Shown here in pieces: positions 8,392 through 15,063 of a stretch of DNA of 46,519 nt; position 1 is the stretch's first letter, and each line of letters opens with the position of its first letter. The position numbers and the translations under genes are program-made. The DNA comes from Acidobacteria bacterium RIFCSPLOWO2_02_FULL_67_21 (GTDB lineage: Bacteria > Acidobacteriota > Vicinamibacteria > Vicinamibacterales > UBA2999): assembly GCA_001767195.1 (NCBI GenBank), contig MEKU01000080.1, positions 20,566-67,084 on the forward strand, written 5' to 3'. Below the pieces are notes generated by a model, which was not told the DNA's origin, searched no databases, and saw only the letters and a program-made list of their open reading frames with translations.

Positions 8392-9228
8392 CTGATCGAT
8401 CTCCATCTGCATACGACGGCGTCCGACGGGCTGTGCTCGCCGCGCGAGCTCGTCGAGCGGGCGTCGGCCGCTGCCGTGACCGCCATGGCGGTCACCGACC
8501 ACGACACGACCGCGGCCGTCGACGAGGTGCGCCGTCTCGCGGCCAGCCGCGGTATCGAAGCGGTGCCGGGCATCGAGATCACCGCCATGGACGACGGCCG
8601 CGACGTGCACGTGCTCGGCTACTTCTTCGACCCGGCCCACGACGGCCTCCAGGCATTTCTCACCGAACAGCGCCGCGCCCGCCGCGCGCGGATCGAGGAG
8701 ATGATCAGGCGCCTCGCCGTGCTCGGCATGCCGATCGACGCTGAGGCACTCGCCGAGGTGGAGGCCGGCGGCGCGGCCTCCGGGCGCTCGATAGGGCGTC
8801 CGCTGATTGCGCGTGCGCTGGTGCGCGGGGGCCACGTTGCCACGACCGATGAGGCGTTCGATCGATGGCTCGAGCGCGGCCGCCCGGCGCACGTGCCTCG
8901 CGCCGGTGCTCCCCCGGAACACGTCATCGACGTCATTCATGCCGCAGGTGGTCTGGCCTCCCTGGCGCATCCCGGCCACGAAGAGGCGGCGCCGCGTATT
9001 CGCGCGCTTGCGGAGGCCGGTCTCGACGCCGTCGAGGTCTACCACCCGGACCACGATGCGGCTGCGGTCGCCGGGATCCTCGCGCTGGCGCGTCACCTGG
9101 GCCTCTGTGTGACCGGGGGATCCGATTTTCACGGCGATCCAGCGTATGGACTGGGGCCGGGAGTGATGGGGCTGCCGCCGCAGGAGTTCGAACGGCTCAA
9201 GTCCGCGTGGCAGCATGCACGCCGGTGA
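8392..9228 (+). CDS. PHP-domain phosphoesterase (RNase AM/YciV-like); 5' end uncertain
   Basis: In-frame upstream of the ORF-track start: LIDLHLHTTASDGLCSPRELVERASAAAVTAMAVTDHDT...; PHP motifs DLHLHT, VTDHDT, LAHPGH, GSDFHG. Confidence 0.88.
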   Translation: MIDLHLHTTASDGLCSPRELVERASAAAVTAMAVTDHDTTAAVDEVRRLAASRGIEAVPGIEITAMDDGRDVHVLGYFFDPAHDGLQAFLTEQRRARRARIEEMIRRLAVLGMPIDAEALAEVEAGGAASGRSIGRPLIARALVRGGHVATTDEAFDRWLERGRPAHVPRAGAPPEHVIDVIHAAGGLASLAHPGHEEAAPRIRALAEAGLDAVEVYHPDHDAAAVAGILALARHLGLCVTGGSDFHGDPAYGLGPGVMGLPPQEFERLKSAWQHARR

Positions 9229-9952
9229 GGTCCTTCTGCGGCTTCGCGCCGTCCGCAAGGATTACGGCGCCCTGCGCCCGCTGCGGGTGGAGGCGTTCGA
9301 GCTGCGGGAGGCAGAAACGGTCGGCGTGGTGGGCTTGGATAGTGCGGCGGCCGAGGCCCTCGTCAATCTGATTACGGCTGCAACGCTTCCAGACGAGGGG
9401 CAGATCGATATATTCGGCGCACCAACCGTGGAGATCGCCGATGCCGACACGTGGCTTCGTTCGCTCGACCGCTTTGGTCTGGTGAGCGAACGGGTGGCGC
9501 TGGTGAATGAACTGTCCATCGAGCAGAACCTGGCGTTGCCGCTGTCGCTCGACGTGGCGGACATGGCCCCGGACCTCCGCGGCCGCGTTCAGCAGCTGGC
9601 CGCCGAGGTCGGGATGACGTCGGCCGACGCTGAGCGGCCCTTGTCGGCTGCCACAGCTGACCTGCGACAGCGGATACGTCTTGCGAAAGCTCTGGCGCTG
9701 GATCCAAAGATCCTGCTGGCGGAACATCCGAACGCCGCCGTGCCGCGACAGGCCGCCGGACGCCTCGCCTCGGACATGGCGGCGATCGCGGCGCGCCGCC
9801 GGATCGCGATGCTTGTGTTGACGGCGGACACGGCATTTGCGCGCGCCGCCTGCGCGCGGGTCATGACCTGGCAGCCTTCAACCGGAAGCGTGACGCTATT
9901 GCCGTGGTGGCGCCGGTCGTCGCGCAGGCCGGGGAGCGCAGCTCAACCGTAA
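9215..9952 (+). CDS. ABC-transporter-ATPase-like protein with degenerate Walker A (pseudo-ATPase candidate)
   Basis: REAETVGVVGLDSAAAEALVNLITAATLPDEGQIDIFG...LSAATADLRQRIRLAKALALDPKILLAEHPNAAV; fold-like order of motifs but no GxxGxGKS/T. Confidence 0.75.
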   Translation: MHAGEVLLRLRAVRKDYGALRPLRVEAFELREAETVGVVGLDSAAAEALVNLITAATLPDEGQIDIFGAPTVEIADADTWLRSLDRFGLVSERVALVNELSIEQNLALPLSLDVADMAPDLRGRVQQLAAEVGMTSADAERPLSAATADLRQRIRLAKALALDPKILLAEHPNAAVPRQAAGRLASDMAAIAARRRIAMLVLTADTAFARAACARVMTWQPSTGSVTLLPWWRRSSRRPGSAAQP

Positions 9953-10016
9953 CGTGGAACAGAACTTGGATTCGCCTTTCCGGGCCGTCAGGGGACGGCT
10001 GCGGAGGTTACTCGAC

Positions 10017-10229
10017 GTGGCGAGCGGTACGATTAAGCGGTTGGTCCGCGATCGCGGGTTCGGCTTTATTCGAGACGATGGCGGGCAGGAATGGTTCTTT
10101 CACCGGAGTTCGGTGAAGGAACCGTCGTTCGAGGAATTGAACGAGGGACAGCGGGTCGCGTTCGATGAGGAGCCGTCGGCCAAGGGGCCGCGGGCTGGAA
10201 ATATCCGATCCGACTCAACGGCAGCCTAG
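10017..10229 (+). CDS. Cold-shock domain protein
   Basis: MASGTIKRLVRDRGFGFIRDDGGQEWFFHRSSVKEPSFEELNEGQRVAFDEEPSAKGPRAGNI; start chosen at GTG preceded by GGAGG. Confidence 0.88.
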   Translation: MASGTIKRLVRDRGFGFIRDDGGQEWFFHRSSVKEPSFEELNEGQRVAFDEEPSAKGPRAGNIRSDSTAA

Positions 10230-10278
10230 ACATCCGCCGCACGGCCGGTGTCATACCCACAGGTCTGACCGGGCAGCC

Positions 10279-10929
10279 CTATGCCCCCAATCCAAGTACG
10301 TACGCCACCAGCCTGGGGAGCTCCTGGACGACGCTGCGGACGTCGCTTCGATACCGCCACCAGCGCGCCGGCTCCGCGGTTTCGTACCTGGTGGCGCGCA
10401 TGACCACGGCGACGGCCGTTCCCTCCAGCTCCCGCCGAAAGGCAAACGCGGAACGTCTGAGGTGGTAGGGCGACGAGACGATGATGACGCGGTCCCAACC
10501 GCGCTCCTGCGCCATGGCTCGAAGCGTCTGGGCTTCCGCTGCTGTGCTCCTGTGCTCCCGTAGGGGAACGATCACGGCCTTGGCTGGAATGCCCATCCTT
10601 CGAAACACGTCCTGCGCGCGGGCGACATCATCGGGAACGCTGACGCCACGCCTGGTAAGCTCCGCGAAGCCGCCTTCGGTCGACTCGCGCGACAGCACGA
10701 GGAACGGGCCGTAGCCGGCCAGGTACAGATCGGCGCCTTCGAGCGCGCGGCGCATCGGAGTTCCGGCGAGCACGAAGATCGCGTCAGCCTTCTGAAGCGG
10801 GTCTTCGCGGGCGAGAAACGGACCGAGCTCGATGAAGCCGTACGCAGCAGCCAGAAGAAGGAGCGGCGTGGCAACCAGGAGAGCGCGGCGGGATGTGCCG
10901 CCTGGCGCGCGTGCGGCTGGCGGCATCAC
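10279..10929 (-). CDS. YdcF/DUF218-family protein with N-terminal membrane segment
   Basis: DAIFVLAGTPMRRALEGADLYLAGYGPFLVLS...STAAEAQTLRAMAQERGWDRVIIVSSPYHLRRSAFAFRRE. Confidence 0.85.
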   Translation of the reverse strand: MMPPAARAPGGTSRRALLVATPLLLLAAAYGFIELGPFLAREDPLQKADAIFVLAGTPMRRALEGADLYLAGYGPFLVLSRESTEGGFAELTRRGVSVPDDVARAQDVFRRMGIPAKAVIVPLREHRSTAAEAQTLRAMAQERGWDRVIIVSSPYHLRRSAFAFRRELEGTAVAVVMRATRYETAEPARWWRYRSDVRSVVQELPRLVAYVLGLGA

Positions 10930-10941
10930 GTCGGCGGGTGT

Positions 10942-10963
10942 CCCGGCCCCGGCCGGGGCCGGG
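10942..10963. repeat. Perfect 22-bp palindrome (hairpin) between cold-shock gene and ydcF-like gene
   Basis: cccggccccggccggggccggg is identical to its reverse complement. Confidence 0.85.
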
Positions 10964-10974
10964 CGAAATCGGTA

Positions 10975-11181
10975 TCAGCTTTCAATCAGGCGAACGTCAC
11001 CCGCCCGCGGACCCTTCGTGGAGTCCTCCGACGTGAATTCCACGCGCTGCCCCTCCCGCAGCAGCTCGAATACCGCGCCGCGCACGGCACTGCGGTGGAA
11101 GAAATGTTCGATGCCGCTCTCATCGCGAATGAAGCCGAACCCCTTGTCGATGAGGAGGCGTGCGATTGTCCCGGTTGGCAT
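10975..11181 (-). CDS. Cold-shock domain protein
   Basis: MPTGTIARLLIDKGFGFIRDESGIEHFFHRSAVRGAVFELLREGQRVEFTSEDSTKGPRAGDVRLIES; SD ggagg upstream. Confidence 0.9.
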   Translation of the reverse strand: MPTGTIARLLIDKGFGFIRDESGIEHFFHRSAVRGAVFELLREGQRVEFTSEDSTKGPRAGDVRLIES

Positions 11182-11230
11182 GGCCCTGTCCTCCGATGCG
11201 CTAGCCTAGGCGAAATCCCAGACGCTCCAT

Positions 11231-11275
11231 GGACCGCTGTGAGCGAACTATGAAGCCACACTGCAGTGGCGGTCC
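11231..11275 (-). promoter_or_regulatory. Potential structured 5' leader of the minus-strand cold-shock gene
   Basis: ggaccgc (11231-11237) pairs with gcggtcc (11269-11275), enclosing a further ccac/gtgg hairpin. Confidence 0.4.
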
Positions 11276-11366
11276 CTGTGCGCACCGGCGCGCCGAAGCG
11301 CGGCCAGTGTAGGGAGTCCCGACAGGGAAAGTCAAGGAGTGCCCGAACTCCTTGCGAATCTGCAAA

Positions 11367-11395
11367 TTGCGCTCCGTGTACAGTGCCGGTACGAT
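11367..11395 (+). promoter_or_regulatory. Promoter of MobA-like nucleotidyltransferase gene
   Basis: TTGCGC (11367-11372), 17-nt spacer, TACGAT (11390-11395), 6 nt before GTG 11402. Confidence 0.6.
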
Positions 11396-11401
11396 GGGCC
11401 C

Positions 11402-12016
11402 GTGCCGTCCGAGGGCGTCGCCGCCATCATCCTGGCCGCCGGGGCGTCCACCCGCATGGGGCGCACCAAGGCCCTTCTCCCCGATCCCGACGGGTGCCCT
11501 TTTGTGGCCCGTCTGGTCCGGACGTTTGCCGACGCGGGGATCCGTCACATCGTTGTGGTCACCGGCGCGGAGTCCTCGTCCATCGCCGGGGCCCTTGCGG
11601 CCGACCGCGCTGTCGTCGACCCGATGGTCGTCGTCAACCCCGATCCGGCCCGGGGGCAGCTCTCCTCGTTGTGGGCCGGGCTCGACGCGGTGCGGCCTCT
11701 GGACCCGGCCGCCGTACTGGTCATCCCGGTGGATATGCCGCTCGTGCGGGCCGCAACCATCCGTCAGCTCCTCGAGTCGTGGCGCCGATCGCGGGGAACG
11801 ATCGTGCGGCCGGCTATCGGTGAGCGGCACGGCCATCCCGTACTGTTCGATCGCGCCCTGTTCGATGAGCTGCGGCGCGCCCCGCTCGACGAGGGCGCCC
11901 GCGCCGTCGTCCATGCGCACGCGGCCGACATCGTCGATGTGCTGGTAGACGATGAGGGCTGTATCGCCGATATCGATACGCCGGAGGACTACGAGACGCT
12001 GATCAGGAAAGGATGA
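11402..12016 (+). CDS. MobA/MocA-like nucleotidyltransferase
   Basis: VAAIILAAGASTRMGRTKALLPDPDGCPFVARLVRTF...VIPVDMPLVRAATI...DIDTPEDYETL. Confidence 0.88.
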   Translation: MPSEGVAAIILAAGASTRMGRTKALLPDPDGCPFVARLVRTFADAGIRHIVVVTGAESSSIAGALAADRAVVDPMVVVNPDPARGQLSSLWAGLDAVRPLDPAAVLVIPVDMPLVRAATIRQLLESWRRSRGTIVRPAIGERHGHPVLFDRALFDELRRAPLDEGARAVVHAHAADIVDVLVDDEGCIADIDTPEDYETLIRKG

Positions 12017-12026
12017 ACAACCGATG

Positions 12027-12100
12027 AAATCCCAAACCCCAAATCCCAAATCCTAAAATCAGTTGAAAGTTGGGATTTGGTCATTGGGATTTGGGATTTG
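12027..12100. repeat. Inverted repeat of (AAATCCC)n / (GGGATTT)n type in a convergent intergenic region
   Basis: aaatcccaaaccccaaatcccaaatcc (left arm, 12027-12053) and tgggatttggtcattgggatttgggatttg (right arm, 12071-12100). Confidence 0.8.
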
Positions 12101-12106
12101 ATCGCG

Positions 12107-12889
12107 CTACTGTCTTTGCACCAGCTCGATGCGGACGCCGTCGGGCCCTTCGATGAATGCCAGCCGCATCGACACCCCGCTCGGCAACGTCAACGGCCGA
12201 GGCTCGGTCGCAATCTTCACGTTGCGCCCCTTCAGCTCCGATACCGCGGCATCGACATTCAGCGGGCGAAACCCGATGTGGTCGATGGAGTGACCTTGAC
12301 TGGGCGTGGCGTCACCCTGACGGGCGAGCAGCCACACGCCGCCGTAGTTGATGCCGTCGATCCGATCCTTGAGCTTGCCGGGGCGTCCGCCGAACGTGCT
12401 GGCGTACCACGCTAACGCCGCTGCCGGATCGGGCGCGCGCAGATGCACGTGGTGCAGGCCGAGCTTCTCAGGGTCCTGGGTGACCTCGATGCGAGTCCCC
12501 CAGGGGTCCTCGACGAACGCCAGCTTGAACAGGCCCGGGGCATCGCGCACCGGCTCGAGGACCCTGGCGCCGCCGGCCTGTAGCGCCCGCATCGTCGCAT
12601 CGATGTCGGGCACCGAGAAGCCGATGTGATCGAGGACGCTGCCGGTGCTCGGCTGCGCCTTCTCACTACGCTGGACCAGCAGGCGCGTGTCGCCAAACAG
12701 CAGCCGATCCGGGCCCTCCGTCATTGTCTCGCCGCCGAAGTGCTCGTGGTACCAGGCGACTGCCTTTGCCTGATCTGGTGCGGCCAGGTGAATGTGGTCG
12801 ACGATCGGGCGGAATCCAGTCTGCGCCAACGTGGGAACCTGCAGTGCTGCGATACCGCACGCGCACAGCGCGAGGACGTGCCTACCCAT
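12107..12889 (-). CDS. Two-domain glyoxalase/bleomycin-resistance (VOC) family protein, exported
   Basis: Signal-like N-term; two VOC repeats: IVDHIHLAAPDQAKAVAWYHEHFGG...VLDHIGFSVPDID and LHHVHLRAPDPAAALAWYASTFGG...HIGFRPLNVD. Confidence 0.88.
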   Translation of the reverse strand: MGRHVLALCACGIAALQVPTLAQTGFRPIVDHIHLAAPDQAKAVAWYHEHFGGETMTEGPDRLLFGDTRLLVQRSEKAQPSTGSVLDHIGFSVPDIDATMRALQAGGARVLEPVRDAPGLFKLAFVEDPWGTRIEVTQDPEKLGLHHVHLRAPDPAAALAWYASTFGGRPGKLKDRIDGINYGGVWLLARQGDATPSQGHSIDHIGFRPLNVDAAVSELKGRNVKIATEPRPLTLPSGVSMRLAFIEGPDGVRIELVQRQ

Positions 12890-13045
12890 GAGCGCCTCCT
12901 CCTGAACGTTCGGGTCGGCCCTGAAGCTACAAGGAAACGGGGCCGCGCGGCAAGCGTGAGCGAAGGATGGTGGACCTATCTTGGTCCGATTCGAACCAGA
13001 TCATCCTATGGTTGAGGCGGATCGACGGGCTCCGCACCGGAGGCG

Positions 13046-13276
13046 TCACGAACCTGGCGTAATCGACTTATGCGCTGAGTGCCCGCACGGCCGGGCGGTC
13101 CGCTGGCGTCGCACGGCCACCGTATTACCGATCATGTCGAAGAACTCGACTGAGTATCCTTCGTCGGCTAATCCGGTCACGGCGTGTCGTTCCACGACTG
13201 TACCAACATCGCCCGCGCGCAGCCACGTTCGGCGATATCGCGTCAGAATCACGTCGCTGTACACCTCGAATGCCAT
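13046..13276 (-). CDS. DUF4926-like small protein; C-terminus possibly frameshifted
   Basis: MAFEVYSDVILTRYRRTWLRAGDVGTVVERHAVTGLADEGYSVEFFDMIGNTVAV... Confidence 0.6.
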   Translation of the reverse strand: MAFEVYSDVILTRYRRTWLRAGDVGTVVERHAVTGLADEGYSVEFFDMIGNTVAVRRQRTARPCGHSAHKSITPGS

Positions 13277-13432
13277 GTGCCGACCGTGGGTACATGGTAA
13301 TGAATCGGGGCACGTCGCTTCCACCCTCAATCTGCCAGATTAGGCAGAAACGCGCGATCCTTCCGCTCGGCGTCGTCTCGGTCCATCGGGGCGTGCATGG
13401 GCACGAGCCGGTGGTACCATCGGCCGAGGCTG

Positions 13433-13699
13433 ATGCCGCTCAACCCAACCCTTCCCGAGTGGTGGAACTGGGAGCTGTCATTCACCGCTCACGCGGAGCT
13501 TCGTATGGAGCAACGTGGGGTGACGGAAGTGGACGTCCGAGCTATGCTGGAGCGAGCGACACGATACGAGCCGAGCGTCGTCGAGGGCCGTTTCATGATT
13601 CACGCTGCTCATCAACAGCTTCCGTGGATCGTGATCGTTGAGCCCGACGTGGACGCGAGGCTCCTCGTTGTCGTGACGCCATACGAGGTGTCCCAATGA
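13433..13699 (+). CDS. DUF4258-like protein (putative toxin-like partner)
   Basis: MPLNPTLPEWWNWELSFTAHAELRMEQRGVTEVDVRAMLERATRYEPSVVEGRFMIHAAHQQLPWIVIVEPDVDARLLVVVTPYEVSQ. Confidence 0.7.
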   Translation: MPLNPTLPEWWNWELSFTAHAELRMEQRGVTEVDVRAMLERATRYEPSVVEGRFMIHAAHQQLPWIVIVEPDVDARLLVVVTPYEVSQ

Positions 13700-13968
13700 C
13701 CGAGCGTTCGCTGCAGGTTACGTATCGGAAGGGCCGACCGTTCGCCGCCTACCTACACCTGTCGCACGCAACGGGTGAAAAGAGCGCCAAGACGGTTCCA
13801 GCGCCTGACGGCCTGCTCGTAGTGGACTACGCCGGGAGCGGGCGGCCCATTGGTGTGGAGATTACGGCGCCACTGGCCGTACCCCTGGAGCGACTGAACC
13901 GCCTGCTTGCCGATCTGGGCGAGCCGCCACTGAGCGAACAGGACTACTTGCCTGTTCGAGCGGCGTGA
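13696..13968 (+). CDS. DUF2283-like protein (putative antitoxin-like partner)
   Basis: Starts in ATGA overlap with upstream gene; MTERSLQVTYRKGRPFAAYLHLSHATGEKSAKTVPAPDGLLVVDYAGSGRPIGVEITAP. Confidence 0.7.
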   Translation: MTERSLQVTYRKGRPFAAYLHLSHATGEKSAKTVPAPDGLLVVDYAGSGRPIGVEITAPLAVPLERLNRLLADLGEPPLSEQDYLPVRAA

Positions 13969-13987
13969 ACACGAGCCATCCGAAGAA

Positions 13988-14119
13988 ATGAAGCAAGCAA
14001 ACTTTCCGGAAGGCTGGGACGAAGAACGCGTTCGTCGGGTGCTCGAACACTACGACAAACAGTCAGATGAAGAAGCCGTAGCAGAGGACGAGGCGGCCTA
14101 CCCGAGACGCGACAGATAG
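13988..14119 (+). CDS. 43-aa acidic small protein, antitoxin-like
   Basis: MKQANFPEGWDEERVRRVLEHYDKQSDEEAVAEDEAAYPRRDR; read directly, below the ORF-track cutoff. Confidence 0.45.
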   Translation: MKQANFPEGWDEERVRRVLEHYDKQSDEEAVAEDEAAYPRRDR

Positions 14120-14229
14120 CCTTCGCAGTCTTCCCACGTAAGGCCGAATTCGCGCACGTCCGCGAGGCCGAGTCTGGCCGTAATGTCACGGAGCGCGTCG
14201 AGATCACGGTCGTCGAACCCTTCGTCCAT
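14098..14229 (-). CDS. 43-aa small ORF convergent with 13988..14119
   Basis: MDEGFDDRDLDALRDITARLGLADVREFGLTWEDCEGYLSRLG. Confidence 0.35.
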   Translation of the reverse strand: MDEGFDDRDLDALRDITARLGLADVREFGLTWEDCEGYLSRLG

Positions 14230-14275
14230 CAATATGGACTTTACTACATATGCCTCCGCAGCCATAATATCGGTT

Positions 14276-14390
14276 GTGGCTTGGGCTGTCGACCTGCACG
14301 ACCAGTTCATGTCGGAGTTCGAAGCGTTGCCGGAGACAGTACAAGACGAGCTGCTGGCCCACATCGAACCAGGAAGGGGAAGCGACGACC
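14276..14390 (+). pseudogene. HigB/RelE-like toxin remnant with internal deletion
   Basis: VAWAVDLHDQFMSEFEALPETVQDELLAHIEP then jump to 'aaggggaagcgacgaccatga' (KGKRRP* in another frame) overlapping the antitoxin ATG. Confidence 0.6.
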
Positions 14391-14720
14391 ATGAAGAACT
14401 TGGATCACGTTCGGAAGCAATTGAGCACAGCTCGTCGCAAGAAGGTCGCAGCGCGGGCCGCGGCTCTGATCGCTGAAGAGAGGACGCTTCAAGAACTGCG
14501 GCAGGCACACAAACTCACCCAGAAGCGGATGGCGGAAGTCCTCGGCATCGGTCAGGACAGCGTGTCGAGGCTCGAGCAGCGTAGCGATCTTCTCATCTCC
14601 ACGCTGCGTGGATATGTCGAGGCGATGGGCGGACGTTTGTCGCTAATTGCGGAATTTCCAAATCAGGAGCCCGTCATTCTGGCCGGCCTGAAGGCGATCG
14701 AGGCAGAGCAGAGTCGATAG
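14391..14720 (+). CDS. XRE-family antitoxin, HigA-like
   Basis: MKNLDHVRKQLSTARRKKVAARAAALIAEERTLQELRQAHKLTQKRMAEVLGIGQDSVSRLEQRSDLLISTLRGYVEAMGGRLSLIAEFP. Confidence 0.85.
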   Translation: MKNLDHVRKQLSTARRKKVAARAAALIAEERTLQELRQAHKLTQKRMAEVLGIGQDSVSRLEQRSDLLISTLRGYVEAMGGRLSLIAEFPNQEPVILAGLKAIEAEQSR

Positions 14721-15063
14721 CGCTCAGACCTTGAATTACTGGGGTTGGTGTTCCGTACTCAGGCCAGCGACTCTGGACGCCGGACGAGCGCAAGCGCATC
14801 GCGTTTCCCATTCTCGGTGCTTCACCGTGTGAGGGTGTCCCGCAATCGTCTTCGGACGGCGATCTGATTTCTTAGGCTTTCGGAACAGTTAAGACGGTGT
14901 GGGGCGTGTCCCGCAAACAGGTGTTTCCGGGACAGACACCACCAGGCCCGGTACCGGGAAGGGCCGCCGCAACCGAAGTCGCGATGCGTCTGCAACACCG
15001 TTTGTTCACGTCGTTGACTCACCATTCGGAATTGCGGTGATCAGCCCAGCCGTAGGAGGACGT

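Noticed and set aside
12970-13002. Second tRNA gene at the left island end
   Set aside because: Only the 3'-end-like segment and a TTCGAA loop-like piece are present; T-stem pairing fails and no anticodon arm exists. Treated as an att remnant.
14899-14960. tgtcccgcaaacaggtgtttccgggacagacacc as a transposon-associated repeat
   Set aside because: Resembles dispersed repeat text near REP transposases, but no transposase or second copy is in the window.
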